Assembly: GCA_963971575.1 (NCBI GenBank)
Contig: OZ020611.1
Span: forward strand, 65,877,381 to 65,941,380
Direction of reading: 5' to 3'
Source: Liopterus haemorrhoidalis
Lineage: Eukaryota > Arthropoda > Insecta > Coleoptera > Dytiscidae
Length of the DNA: 64,000 nucleotides
A model generated the notes under the pieces. It saw only the letters and a list, made by a program, of their open reading frames with translations, was not told the origin of the DNA and did not search any database. The position numbers and the translations under genes were made by a program. Of this stretch, positions 12,101 through 23,488 are shown piece after piece. How positions within the stretch are numbered: the first letter of the stretch is position 1; the number at the start of each line of letters is the position of its first letter.

Positions 12101-12163
12101 TTGAAAGTGAAGCTACTTTGGGTTTTGAAACAATAGATTCTTTTTTAGACATATATTATCACT
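12101..12163. repeat. Direct repeat flanking R copy 1, left
   Basis: About 62 bp from tgaagctactttgggttttg to tattatcac recurs at 12951-13015 with few changes, in the same orientation, on the far side of the R-family copy. Confidence 0.8.
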
Positions 12164-12225
12164 AAAAATTTCAAGATAATGTATAAATATATACCTATAT
12201 GAGAATACAGATTTCCCAGTAACAA

Positions 12226-12935
12226 TTTTTAGGGTTATGTAGGTATGACCAAAAAACCTTTATACCGTCATTTTGTCGTCTGTCTGTCTGTTCGGTAAAA
12301 ATTGTAGCCAAACGGCTAAACCTAGACAGTTGAAATTTGGCATGCTTATACAACTCTTTGACCCGCACATAAGAAAAATACTAAAACATCTAAAAAACAT
12401 ATCTCTTTAAAAATATAAACAAATATGTGCTCATAAAAAAAATATTTTTTTAAAAATTCTGAGTAGGGTATCAAATGAAAGCCCTTAGTACGTGGATTAA
12501 CGATCAAATTTTTTGCAAAATAAATTATTTTGATGCGACTTTTGCCAAAATTTTTTCTATTTTTTTACGTACACAAGTTATTCCTGGTCTAATGGTTAGG
12601 TTAGGTTAGGTTAGGTTAGGTCCCGGGCAGAGGAGACAATTTTATTTTTTGTTTTTTTCCTTTTTATTTTTATTTTTATTTTGTTTTGTCAATTTTTTTA
12701 GATAGACTAGATTTTGTCAAAATTCTAGTTATATTTTGGCAAATGTTGCATTTAATTTTTAAGAGCGTAAATTTAATAACCAGTTTGTATTGTTCAAATT
12801 ATATTTTCGTTCTATGTGTCATGTATACGAAACCAGAGGGGCAGAGCATGTGACTTAAAACAACCAATGGAAGCCATAGGCGCAATTTTCAAAATCTTAA
12901 TGAACCTTGCAATGTGTAAAAATTCACACTTTACA
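12226..12935 (+). repeat. R-family repeat, copy 1 (diverged)
   Basis: This copy shares the head block (agggttatgtaggtatgacc, then ataccgtcattttgtcgtctg) and the block caaacggctaaacc...ttgaaatttggcatgctt with copies at 14012-14925, 52171-53115 and 55075-55545. It also keeps the tail acactttacat. The middle, where other copies have a tRNA-like module, here holds five TTAGG units and a GC-rich tcccgggcag. It has no protein-coding content. Confidence 0.85.
12596..12620. repeat. Interstitial TTAGG array, five units
   Basis: Five perfect tandem TTAGG units, the arthropod telomere unit, lie inside R copy 1. They sit where other copies carry an A-box-like taatgggttag, so local slippage of that motif is as likely as telomere-derived origin. 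Confidence 0.85.
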
Positions 12936-12950
12936 TATATTTTTTTTTTT

Positions 12951-13015
12951 TGACACTGAAGCATCTTTGGGTTTTGAAATAATAGATTCTTTTTTAGACA
13001 TACATATATTATCAC
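12951..13015. repeat. Direct repeat flanking R copy 1, right
   Basis: Near copy of 12101-12163 in the same orientation, separated by about 790 bp that is mostly R copy 1. Confidence 0.8.
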
Positions 13016-13866
13016 TTTTTATTCTTGAGCAATAAAACAAAATGTAGTTTATATTTTCGTTTCCGTTGTTTAAAAATTTCAGTTAATATCGTTATTTCGA
13101 TGTTGTTCCTTTCTCAGTCCCTATTTAATATGTAGTACTTTTAATAGCGTATATAAAAAAAAAGCTGGTTTAAAAAATTCATCAGATTCATAGCGATGAC
13201 GTAATTATAATGATAGCGAAATTATATTAATAATAGACATTTCAAATATAATTTCCTTTACTAATAATGTTTATTTTTGTTTCAGGTCAGTTGTGTTTTC
13301 CCCATTAGTTCATCACTTCCTTTTCTCTTCATTTTGAATCAGATTCATAAACACACCAATAATTGTGAGTAATCAAAATGTACAAAAAAAGCGTAGTGAC
13401 TAGAACAGAATTTTGTGTGGTTAAGCAAATATAAATAGATAAACCATTAAATATTTTCTAAGAAAATTTAAGAAAATATTTCTTAGTATACCTGGGTAAA
13501 CGTAGCAGGTAAAATAGATAATACAAGTTCCTAAGTTCACAATACTACACAACTATATGCCTTTCAGTTTGTAAAGAAGAGTTAAAATTTTAGGCGCATC
13601 ATGCGCAGCGTGAACACTTATAAATGTATTTTGTGTATAAGATGACCTTTTGTCACCAATGCTGTATAGCAAATAGAAATCATTCGCCAACTTTTGCAGT
13701 TATAGTCGACCACAAATAGTTATTGCTATTGTTGCAACTGCGATTATGATATGATTTAAGAAAGAATAAAGCACTCGCAAGTAATGTTCCAACACGTCAG
13801 AAATTCTATCCGCAAACGTAGCTATGCTATTAGTCTATAAAAGTTCCAGTCGTCTATTACGCCATA
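13016..13866. other. AT-rich DNA, nothing recognised
   Basis: No supported coding region or repeat up to the target duplication of the hAT element at 13867. Confidence 0.4.
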
Positions 13867-14011
13867 GTGATGATCAGGGCCGCCGAGAGGACTTCTGGGA
13901 CGCCGGGGAGAAATTTTCTTTGCGGGCCCTGGGTAATAATCAATTCTATATCCGGTAATTTTTATTATAATAGAGGTGAAAATACAACTGATGACCTAAT
14001 AAAAAATTGAT

Positions 14012-14925
14012 GTGAAGTGTGAATATTCACACATTTCAGGGTTTCGCAGGTATATAATAAGTGAAGGCGGTATGCTGAGTGTGTAGGACAAATTTTACTT
14101 TGTAGTAATCACGGCAAAATGAACGATATTTTTAAAATAATTTATCGTCTGTTAATCATATAATAAGACTGGTTATTAAATTTACGCTCTTAAAAATTAA
14201 ATACAACATTTGTCAAAATATAACTAGATTTTTGACAAAATAATTTCAACATAATAAAAATGCAAAAAAAAAAACAAAAAATAAAATTCACTCCGTACTC
14301 GAACTCGAAACCCTTCATTTTCCAGCTAATTTTAACCAGTGCTCTAACCCATTACGCTATCGTACGCCTTGCATGTGAGTGTCTTACATTGGTATAACTT
14401 GTAACTTATACTTTGTGAACCAAAAACAACAAACAATGCGTTATTTTCCAAAAACATAATCTGATCAAAAATTCCTGTTGTACTATTTCGGTTCACACCA
14501 ATATACATACATTACTTAGAATTTTTTTAGATTTTTAGTTTAAACCATCTGGGCTACAGGGTGTGGGACAATTTTTTTTTTGCACAATTTTGGCAAAAAT
14601 CGCATCAAAATAATTTATTTTGCAAAAATAAAAATTTGATCGTTAATCCACGTACTAAGGGCTTTCGTTTGAAACACTACTAAGAATTTAAAAAAAATAT
14701 TTTTGTTTTCGATGAGCACATATTTGTTTATATTTTTAGGGGGGTATGTTTTTTAGATGTTTTAGTATTTTTCCTATGTGCGGGTCAAAGAGTTGTATAA
14801 GCATGCCAAATTTCAACTCTCTAGGTTTAGCCGTTTAGCTACAATTTTTACCGAACAGACAGACAGACAGACGACAAAATGACGGTATAAGGGTTTTTTG
14901 GTCATACCTACAAAACCCTAAAAAG
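14012..14925 (-). repeat. R-family repeat, copy 2 (nearly full length)
   Basis: This is the reverse complement of 52171-53115, similar over nearly its full length. The ends are inverse to each other: agggtttcgcaggtat near 14039 and atacctacaaaaccct near 14905. One end carries the perfect palindrome gtgtgaatattcacac. The family has no protein frame. It splits the minisatellite arm of the host hAT element, so it inserted after that element. Confidence 0.88.
14283..14366 (-). other. tRNA-like module inside R copy 2
   Basis: On the minus strand, tagcgtaatgggttagagca resembles a tRNA D-arm/A-box. About 25 bases further on, gggtttcgagttcgagtac resembles a T-arm/B-box. The spacing suits a tRNA-derived internal RNA polymerase III promoter, but the acceptor stem is not paired, so it is not a functional tRNA gene. 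Confidence 0.5.
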
Positions 14926-15598
14926 GTCCTCACATACAAAAAACAAGTGATGAGCACAAAAAGAGGTCCTCACTTCCAAAATACAAGTGAGTGACGGCCA
15001 CGCGCTGAATCTGGGGCCCCAAACACCCGGGGCCCCGGGAATGTTCCCCGGCTACCCCCTCCCCACTTGTCGGGCCTGGTGATGATCACTACCGTATTGC
15101 TACGAATTTGAGCTACCAATGATCAGTTGCAACTGCCAATCATCAACTAATTTGTGTGGTCAACTACTGCTGTAAAAAATAAACTGTCTGAAACAGCTTA
15201 TCCTTTGTATAGATAGTATTAAAATATAGTAATTAAATAATATGAATTAGCTACTACTGTTTTGTTGTTTTGTGAACCTTGCTTTGTGAATTTGTTTAAA
15301 GGATTAAAATTTTAATCATATAAACGCGGCTTTTGGTAATGCATTTGTTGTAGAAATTTGATGTAATTTAATAAGATTAAAATTTATAAAACATTAAATT
15401 TTCATTTTTAATTCGGTTTATTAAACTTGTAATGTTTTATTCTGGATTAAAGCAATTCAAAATACGACTGTGATTCCGTACATAATATTTATAAACTGGA
15501 ATTATATCCATTTAAACTAAAGCGAAGTACACTTGAAAAGTATTTTTCTCCTCCGATGTCATGACTTAAAATTTTTGGTATTTTGAATACCTGTTTGG

Positions 15599-15841
15599 AG
15601 TGGTGTGGACAACATTTTCCCAAAGTGGGGCTATATTTCATGCTAGATATATTTCATGAGCTGGATTGAGTTGGACCGGTAACCACATATTCAAATATAA
15701 TAGCGGTGGAAAATAGATAAATTCCTTGAAGATCAAACAACAGAAACTTAGAAAATCTTTTGTGTACGACGATTTCAGAAATTTCTTGCGGACCGTTTAA
15801 AAATAGGACGGGATGTGACCCGCGGCTCGTATTTTGACCAC
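15599..15841. repeat. Possible hAT-type MITE remnant
   Basis: The left part reads tggtgtggacaacattttcc. The right part, reverse complemented, reads tggtggtcaaaatacgagcc then gcgggtcacatcc, a layout common in hAT ends. No target duplication was found. Confidence 0.35.
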
Positions 15842-15857
15842 CATTTAATTAGAGAAC

Positions 15858-16370
15858 ATGATATTTATTCGTCCATTTCTTTTCGAATTCCTTGTATCGA
15901 AGCTTTTTCTAGGGCTTCCCTTTTCTTTCCTCCCTTTTGGTATTTATGATGAAACATCTTTAGGTAACCATTGAGCTCCCATCCCTTGTTATTGACCGTA
16001 CTGATTTGTTCTCATGTTGTCAATTACAGTATGACCAACACCCAATTACTAGAATTCTTTCGTATTTATCTCGTTTTTATCTCTTTGTATACTCTTCACC
16101 AGAAGTAAATTTTTGTCACATTGAGCTCTTCTGATTTCTTTCCATTGGCCAAACTTCACTGTTGTATATTGCAATGCTCTTAAAAATGGTGCATGTTTTC
16201 TTTATATATTCTTTGATTCCACAACACACTATTTAACAGGGCAATACTTTATTTACGCTGTGTACAACGTTCTTGGATCATTTTGTATAGAGTTCTATCT
16301 TGGCAGTGTTTCTGTCCTAAATATTTTTATTCTTTACAGTTTCTAGAATGGTTTGTTTACATTCTGAAAA
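15858..16370 (-). pseudogene. RTE-like LINE ORF2 tail relic
   Basis: Minus-strand frames give GMGAQWLPKDVSS, then IPKGRKGKPRKSFDTRNSK, matching the R-x-P-K-x...W-x-P-x-G-R-R-x-R-G-R-P-R-K-S pattern of LINE C-termini. Upstream, 16.1-16.2 kb gives weak KFGQWKEIRRAQCD. Stops and shifts are frequent. Confidence 0.55.
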
Positions 16371-16854
16371 TATCTCAAAAATACAAATTTAGATTTTTAT
16401 AAGGATTTATTTAATATTTTTAAACACAATTGCTATATTTCATTTAAAAGTCTAATATTTCATCTCGATTAGAGAATTTAATTTAAAATATTTCCATGAT
16501 ATTTCAAAGTTAATTTAGAGAAAACGTTTGAACATTTTAAGATTTTCATCCATTTCAAAATTTGTTTGTATTTATCCTGATTTAGTATGTTTATATTTGC
16601 GTGTGGCCTTTGGCGTTACATTTACTCTTATCTCAACGTCTTTTACTTTCTATCTTCTTTCCAACATCCTTCTGTACACATTTAAAATCTTCCGTAACTT
16701 GAAACTCTAAACAAATATTATTGTATTGTTAAATACCTGAGGCATATAAAACTTATTTTTGCAACTTCAGATTTTACCTGTTCAAGTTGTAAGATTTAAA
16801 TGATGTGAATGAAGTGTTTAGGATTTGCTGGCGCCATGGTAAATTTTTCTGATT
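16371..16854. other. AT-rich DNA, nothing recognised
   Basis: No supported coding region or repeat. Confidence 0.4.
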
Positions 16855-17040
16855 ATAAATTTGTTCTTCTTCTGTATTATCCGTTCTGGCTATGTAGATG
16901 TACACCCGAGATATTCTCGGCGATTGTTCAGCTATGATATTTTACGACTGATTCTTCTTTTGCCTAAAATCTTTCGAATGATAAGTTGTTGCAGCTTATA
17001 TTTCCTTTTTCTCATTAATGGAAATCGGGTTTTTTCTATT
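16855..17040 (-). pseudogene. LINE ORF2 tail relic (GCTST type)
   Basis: The minus strand gives LQQLIIRKILGKRRISRKIS, then LNNRREYLGCTST. This matches the pattern I-x-G-K-I-x-G-K-R-x-x-G-R-x-x-x-S-W-L-x-N-x-R-E-W that ends one LINE lineage. One in-frame stop replaces the conserved tryptophan. Confidence 0.62.
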
Positions 17041-17299
17041 CTCTACTTGATTTCTTTATAAAGGGTGTACCTAAAACACAATGAGCACGCTCTGCGCCTG
17101 TGAAAGTAGCAGTCTTTATCTCAGCTGCATGGGATCGTTTAGGGTAAGCTCTTGCAGTGGCAATATTGGGTACTAGAGTACCCGACAACCGAAGCATCAA
17201 ATTTGTATTATTAAAGTATTTTGTTACATTCTGACATTGTAGAATATTGTGTATGTCTTCTGAATAAATATTTATGCTCTTTACACATCATACATCCAA

Positions 17300-17375
17300 G
17301 AAGCCCTTATACCGTCACTCATGTGTCTGTCTGTACGGTACAAATTGTGGCCAAACGCATAGACCTAGAGTATTA
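17300..17375 (+). repeat. Short R-family fragment
   Basis: The blocks cttataccgtca, tctgtctgtacggtacaaat and gccaaacgcatagacctaga align with the head of the R family. Confidence 0.6.
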
Positions 17376-18674
17376 AAATTAGAACATACGTCAAGTACAA
17401 AACTTTTGAAATATAATGTAGAATACAATGTTCTACTTACAAGATTATTACTCTCATATAAAATATTCTATTGAGAACAAGAGTTTGTTGAAAGTGAAAT
17501 GTCAAATATCGCACGAATGTGATATTTGAAAATCTTAGACAACAACTCCCGATTTATAGCATCCAACAACGCCCACTAGATGTCATTTTAAATCCTAATT
17601 TTTCATACATGAATTATACCTACTTTAAACTTAACCTAATTCAAAAGAAGTCAGTGGTTGACCTAATTCTATTTGACCCATGTAGAATACTCTGCCAAGT
17701 ATTGCACAATTTTATGTTTATTGTAAATAGCATAAAATTTAGAAACTACGATTCATTCTATGACATATCAAGTTCGATTTTTTATTATTTGCACAAGGGC
17801 ATTGAGTTGATAAAATCATTTGTATTGTAGTAAATGCTATTTAAGGCAAGTCCTTAATAATGGTAAAATATTAATCATTACTGTAAAATGAGTAACGCTT
17901 CTATTTGCATAAAACTTTAGCTCAAGGTTAGTTTATAGTGAATTATTATCTATTTCTGAATTCATTATAAGTTTGAATATTAACAGATCAGTTAGTATGC
18001 AAGTTGCAACTCGTTTTTATGTATCTCTTAGTAAAATATGCAATACAGATATAAAAACAAATACAGAACAGGTAATATTTTGAACATTTTCATCATCATT
18101 ATCCTCCTGTCATGGAATAGACATGCCTGGTTATTTGTTGCAATGTTCATCACCTTCTAGGTTGCCCAGGTTAATATTTCCCTTTTGATAGTTTTTCTCC
18201 AACTTTGGTTAGTTATCCATGCCTACCAATAAGCAGATCAACGTTGTATGTTCCCAGTCTGTTTTTTTTTTTTACAACAATTTTACTGAGTCTGTAAGTA
18301 ACAGAAGGTCCAGCTTGCTCTGGTAAAAACAATGCTCTACTTCTACTTTTTAAATTATGGATCCAATTCTGGACGATTTTCTTCGACTATTGCCTTCATT
18401 GATGACCGCTTTTCTTATTATATATATTTTTTCTTCTTTGAATTATGCAATTTTGATCTAAATACATCATTTTACTCCGATTTCACTATTATATCCGTAG
18501 GTAATGTTACAGTGCAGGAAATTGTTTACTTGCACTTACTCGAGAATTTGATTAGCTACATTTGTTCTTATCGAGTAATTTCTGACAAAAGCAATAAAAC
18601 TTAAAAAGTTTAAGAGTAGATATTCAATTTATTTGACTTCTGTTATACATTTATGTAAAATGTTACTTTAAACA
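17376..18674. other. No supported gene
   Basis: A 103-codon frame (17519-17830, +) and a 90-codon frame (18332-18604, +) have AT-driven composition and no motif that I recognise. A weak LINE-tail-like stretch with a final ATG-repeat lies at 18090-18250 (minus). Confidence 0.3.
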
Positions 18675-18821
18675 AAGCGGTTTTTAAACTGTGCTGTTAA
18701 TAGTTCTATGAACAATGTATGTACATGCCAGAATACACTTTCATATATTATTTTTTCCTAGTGTGCCACCAAATTTTTGGTCCTTTAGAAGTATGTCACG
18801 GATGCAAAACGTTGAAATCCA
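18675..18821. repeat. Probable hAT-type MITE, GTGCCAC type
   Basis: The left end reads agcggtttttaaactgtgct and the right end (18765-18821) contains gtgtgccacc, tatgtcacgg and ends gaaatccactg. This is the layout of the better preserved element at 50592-50908. No clear target duplication remains. Confidence 0.5.
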
Positions 18822-19569
18822 CTGTTCTAGCATATTTATTATAATTGTTAGAACTGTATGCAATAATATTATTTCACTGACTTAAATTAAATTGAAAACT
18901 TGTTAAATAATATTGTTTATTTTGTTAAAAATTGGCACTTTTTGCAATCACGATATTAAGTAGTACGTTTTATTAAATATAAACACGAAAATTTTCCATT
19001 AAATTGTTCTTGACTTATTGCTTCATGCAACATAATTCAAACATTGATAAAGCTCGTAATTGAATAAAAGTTCAGAAACCTCGTCAAAGCATTACAAACA
19101 AATCGTAAGTTCGATTTGCTATCGTGCAATGTTTTAAAATGGATTACTCTTGACTTCACGAGTAAATAATCGGCGTCAGTCGATAAATATTGCCTTTAGT
19201 TAACGGATATCTTCATTTCAATGTTATTTATCTTATTTCCTTTGTGATTGTAAATAAATACGTTGGCAATGTCACTAATGCACTAAGGTCAACTGGTTGA
19301 AGAGTTTTGTCTATTGAAATGTCAGATGCAAGTTGCATATTTGACCGTGTGGTGGTGTTGCTGTTATAAACGCTTTGTCTACAGCTTCATTAACTATCAA
19401 GTACGAGTTATTTTAATCTGAATGTCTGAGGCCTACTTGAATACATTCAGTGTACTTTATGTCAAGATTAATCGATTGTCTGATAAGTTTTATTGCTTGT
19501 TTTTATATTTAAGACTAGAGATTGCTCATAACCGAGTTCTTGAATAAAGCAAAACATCGATAAAATGAT
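18822..19569. other. AT-rich DNA, nothing recognised
   Basis: No supported coding region or repeat. Confidence 0.4.
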
Positions 19570-19735
19570 CACGAACAAAAAATTTAAAAAAGGCGGACCG
19601 GCTAAATGTAAGTACTTGACCTTCTAATAGAAAGAACCGCGAATCATTTCTGGACCCTGTCATGACGTGTGACGAAAAATGTATATTATACGATAATCGT
19701 AAGAGTTCAGCTTAATGTCTAGACAAAAATGAAGT
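19570..19735 (+). pseudogene. mariner transposase fragment with first catalytic Asp
   Basis: A plus-strand frame reads FLDPVMTCDEKCILYDNRK (from 19647). This corresponds to the mariner catalytic motif FLDR-VT-DEKWILYDNRKR, and the first catalytic aspartate codon is GAC at 19671-19673. Just upstream, in another frame, HEQKI-KRRTG resembles the HEL-ENQKNRR region. Trp is replaced by Cys after DEK, and stops follow. Only about 50 residues are recognisable, with weak possible continuation to 19.9 kb. Confidence 0.7.
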
Positions 19736-19742
19736 TCAAAGA

Positions 19743-19784
19743 AATGCTCCTTCGTTCTATACGCGGATGGAACGAAGGAGCATT
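19743..19784. repeat. Perfect 15-bp hairpin
   Basis: The arms aatgctccttcgttc and gaacgaaggagcatt are exact inverses around a 12-nt loop. It directly follows the mariner fragment. Confidence 0.9.
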
Positions 19785-19785
19785 A

Positions 19786-20683
19786 TAAAATAAAATATAC
19801 ATGGTGTATTTGATAATTTCTTCTTTTCTACCAATGAACCGTAAAAGCATAAATGTACTGCGAATATAAGCAACTGCGTGATAAATTACAGGTATTCCGT
19901 TTCACGACAATGCAATACATCGAATATAAATTAAATTTAATGGACTAAACTATAAGATTTGACAGCATTCGTTGTTTTTACTTGACTTGTCTCCAACGGA
20001 CTATCACTTCTTTTAGCCAATTTTTAAAAAGGAAATATTTTAAATAACTAAAAAGGACCATTAAAGTGTTATTAACAAAAAATTCAGATTGTTTTAAAAT
20101 TGTATTTACGTTAGCAGAAATGTATTGACGACGGTGGAGACTATTTTGTTTATTACCACTAAGTTTTCTAAAAACTCGTAAAATTAATTTCTGCCAACTA
20201 AATATCATTTCAATATGTATGTTTTACTAAAATAAAAAAGTGAACAGTAATAATTGTTTCTAATTCAAATGAAAAACGATGTAGTTATTTTTTCGCCATT
20301 AAGTTTGTCATCTAAATTATTAATTACGTAATATGAAGAACTGCATGCTTCGGCGGCCAAGCTATATATGCTTTCTTTAGAGCTCATTCGGTATTAGAAA
20401 AATACAGGCCGTCATAAATTACGTCATCAATTCTGCTTCAGAAAACAGCTGAACACATTGACGTACATAAAGGTTTTAAATAAATGTTATACATACTAAA
20501 CAAACAAAATCATGTATTTTAAATTAATTTTTACTCGTTGTAGTACACGGTATACCTAAAAACGTACGGAAAATAAATAATAATAACGGAAATAAACAAA
20601 CAAAATCGCACAGTATGCATAGTCCAAAACAAAACAAAGTAATTAACGCCACTGAAATGTGTTAAGTATACGCTATTCCAAAG
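19786..20683. other. AT-rich DNA, nothing recognised
   Basis: No supported coding region or repeat. Confidence 0.4.
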
Positions 20684-20770
20684 GTTTAGTTGGAACTAAC
20701 AATAATTTTCATTTTTGTAAGTTGTCATGAGCTCTTCTTTTAAGGTTTGAGGTGAGATTTACGTCAAGAA
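20684..20770. repeat. TTAGGCGGAACTA MITE, half copy
   Basis: The block ggtttagttggaactaac, followed by aattttcatttttgtaa and ttgtcat, aligns with the left half of 3312-3459; the rest is lost. Confidence 0.6.
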
Positions 20771-21086
20771 ACAGGCTGTAGCTGTTGATGACGTAATGGA
20801 CGAAATTTGTTTTTCAGGAGAAACAGTAACTTCCGCCTGTATTTTTCTTATAGTCGATACTTCGAAATATTATGCCGACTGCGCTAAGTAATTTTTTATG
20901 AAAACAATTTTGGGCACAGCATCACTATTCAGATCGAGTTTTTAACATATTTCGTATGTGTATGCATTATTTCATGCCAAAATTTTGTCTAAAATATTCG
21001 TTTTCAACGGATGGAAGCGAGCGGCTGTTTAATTTCGTGCTGTATTAAATGCGTCCAAAATTTACAATTTTTATGTAATGTATGTA

Positions 21087-21545
21087 AAGGCCTTATCACA
21101 CTAGAGTTAATATTAACGTCTAGATTTGGAAAATAAAGTTTTTGCATTCAAATTGAAGTCATTTGTGTGTGACAGTATGATAAAAAAAAGTTTTAAAGAC
21201 TAGACAAATGAAACATGATTCAATACCTCCGTTTTTCTATCCAGGTTTCTCAAGACGCGCTTGCGCCAATGAATCTGTTCTCCCGCTCTTAGCTGATGCG
21301 TCTTTGTCTTTTGTTTACGTTGAGGTTACTTTGTTGTATAATTGTTATTTTCGAGTATTATATTTTAAAAAATATACTGGAAGAAGAACTAATTAATTTA
21401 GTGAAATCCCACAAATAAACTACAAAGTAAAATTGTCAACTTTTATAATAAAGAACTTCCAAGTCTCCAGTTATATTCAAATACCGTGTGATAAGTCAAG
21501 ACCTAAAGACGTGAATCCTGAAAAACAAACCTACTTCAAGTAAAA
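21087..21545 (+). repeat. AAGGCCTTATCACACTAG MITE, copy 1
   Basis: This copy is collinear with 25197-25711 and, inverted, with 34390-34859. It begins after TA with aaggccttatcacactagag. The right terminal repeat is lost; similarity ends near cctgaaaaacaaac (about 21530). No coding content. Confidence 0.8.
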
Positions 21546-21550
21546 CTTAA

Positions 21551-22562
21551 ACTTTGAACTCTGGTTTAAAAGATCATTGCTGGATGTCTATCAAATAACT
21601 CTTACAGTAATGTATATTTTACATTTAAACTCTTTAAAACAATTTTTGCAATAGAATTTCGAAATATACTCTGGTTTTGTTTAATAAAACATAATCTTTT
21701 TTTGCGAAATATCCTGTTGATTTTATACGTTGCATCATTTGAAGAGAATGAATATTATTTGTATACGTTTATATTAAAATTTACCATGTATAATCTTGAA
21801 ATAAGTTGTTACGAATAAAACGTCCTCGTACTTGTTAGTTTCGAAATAGTGACGGGGCACGGTAATGTAAACACGAAGACAGGACGGAACTGCAGTACAT
21901 TGAATACACGCACTCAGATTTTTGTCAGTGTTTTTTTATGTGCGTTCATTGTTTATGTGACGAAAAACCTTGTTGCCTCAATGTTAAAACCATTTACTTT
22001 TCATTAAATCAATTTAAATCTTAAAATATTAGACGAGCGTCAAAGCAACTACTGTTAAATGTTGGAATTTTTTGTTTTGTAGTTAGTTAGGGATAACAAG
22101 TTAAAACATCTAACTTCTTCTTTAGCAACCGGGCATAAGTGTTTCAATTTAGCGCTTAGGTTAACACAAAAACATCTGCCTTATTTAATTCCCACGATAA
22201 ACATCGCGTGGGTGTGTGAACTTAATAATGTCATACGTTCAAATGTGTACTTAAAACTTAAGATTATCGAGATAAGTCAAAATCACAACTTGTCTGATTA
22301 ATATACATAATAAATGAACCTCATTTCATAATTAATTCAACATGGATTTAAACATCTCGCCTTTGGTAATTATTTTCAAATATGTTTTCGTGAACTTTAA
22401 ACATAACCTTAAAATATGTAGTAGCATTAAAAGTAGATTTATATTCGCTTTAATATGCACGATTTAATATTTAATTATAAGATTTAACACTTCCAAGTAA
22501 ATTGTTTATAATTTAATATTATTGCTGGATTATATACTACTAAATTTGCTTTACTTGTACAT
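21551..22562. other. AT-rich DNA, nothing recognised
   Basis: No supported coding region or repeat beyond a short block at 22097-22140 resembling 8680-8720. Confidence 0.4.
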
Positions 22563-22570
22563 TAAACAAT

Positions 22571-22732
22571 GCAGGCGCGTACCCAATTTTTTTGTGGAAG
22601 GGTCTTAGAAGACTTTTTTTTTTCTTAGGGGTTTTCTTGTATAATTGTTCAATTAAACGGAACGTCCAAAAATGGTATTTTGAATGTTTAGGGGGCTGAA
22701 GTTCAGAAGCTCAACATCCTGGTTGCGCGCTT
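22571..22732. repeat. Probable hAT-type MITE (GCGCGTACCC ends)
   Basis: The left end reads gcaggcgcgtacccaatttt and the right end, reverse complemented, gcgcgcaaccaggatgtt. This resembles hAT ends of the 'GGGGCGTAGCCAG' style. Candidate flanking duplications taaacaat and ttaataat agree at 6 of 8 bases. Confidence 0.5.
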
Positions 22733-22739
22733 TTAATAA

Positions 22740-23340
22740 TAGGCGTTTACATTTAGTCAGTCAGATTTAATCCGATCCATCTAAGTTCTCTCAATCCGTT
22801 CGTAAAGTCAATCGGATCGTACATAATAGCTTATTTTTAGTCCGCTCGAGTGATCTGTCAGTGTGCCTAGAGCATTTCTAAACAATCCGATGAACTAGCA
22901 GGTTTGCTGGGATTAATTTTATAGTGGGTGTTAGCTGGAATAAATTTGATTGTCACAGCCAATTTGATGTAAACGTAGCCAAACAAAATAGATGAAATAT
23001 GTGTTGTATGCGACAACGGCGATGTTATTGGAAATAATATTTTATTTTGAAACATGTATATTTTATTTGATTTTTTACGCTTATATCCATTATTGTTTGC
23101 ACCATACATGCAACTTCTTCAACAAACAATATTTTGGCCCATTCTATTATTGGTAGTAAGCTCATATTATAGGAAAACGCGGTAGTAGTGGCAATCAAGG
23201 ACAGAAATTTGACAGTTTTACTTAGCGCCACCACTACCAGACGTCACTACTTAACCTCAGATTTAATAGTTAGCTTACGAATATGTTAACAAGATCTGAG
23301 CAATTCAATCTAATAGCATATTCGATTGGGTACTCTACTA
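22740..23340. repeat. TAGGCG-end inverted-repeat element, copy B
   Basis: The left end taggcgtttacatttagtca is preserved and matches in inverse the right end of copy A (1686-2180). Internal blocks such as agcgccaccactaccag and cgtcactacttaacctcag are shared. The right end has decayed. There is no coding content. Confidence 0.7.
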
Positions 23341-23439
23341 TGCACTCAAGTCACTCGGCGAGCAAGTTTCGTAATCGATTGGAGCAGTTGATCTAAAGTT
23401 GATAAAATTCGTATTCGATTGAGAAAGGTAACTGCACTG

Positions 23440-23488
23440 AGAGTGCACTGCGTGCACTCTTTCTTGCTCTGGCTAAAGAGTCAGAGCA
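23440..23488. repeat. Two adjacent small hairpins
   Basis: agagtgcac-tgc-gtgcactct (23440-23460) is followed by tgctctg...cagagca (23465-23488). Both stems are perfect. Confidence 0.7.

Larger units (their letters stand above)
13875..15078. mobile_element. Non-autonomous hAT element with nested R-family copy
   Basis: The ends are cagggccgccgagagg and, in reverse complement, caggcccgacaagtgg. An exact 8-bp target duplication, GTGATGAT, lies at 13867-13874 and 15079-15086. The ends are GC-rich, and the inner arms carry a roughly 40-bp repeat (ggtcctcac...aaatacaagtgatgacc) also found as a tandem array in the hAT element at 37046. The centre is occupied by R copy 2. No transposase is present. 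Confidence 0.9.

Noticed and set aside
12101..13015. An LTR retrotransposon bounded by the 62-bp direct repeats
   Set aside because: The repeats are too short, there is no primer-binding site, polypurine tract or gag/pol coding, and the interior is an R-family copy.
14283..14366. A true tRNA gene
   Set aside because: A- and B-box-like blocks are present, but the acceptor stem does not pair and the same block recurs in every well-preserved copy of the R family, so it is a repeat module.
17519..17830. 103-codon plus-strand gene
   Set aside because: Composition follows the AT-rich background, and no start context, motif or neighbouring exon supports it.
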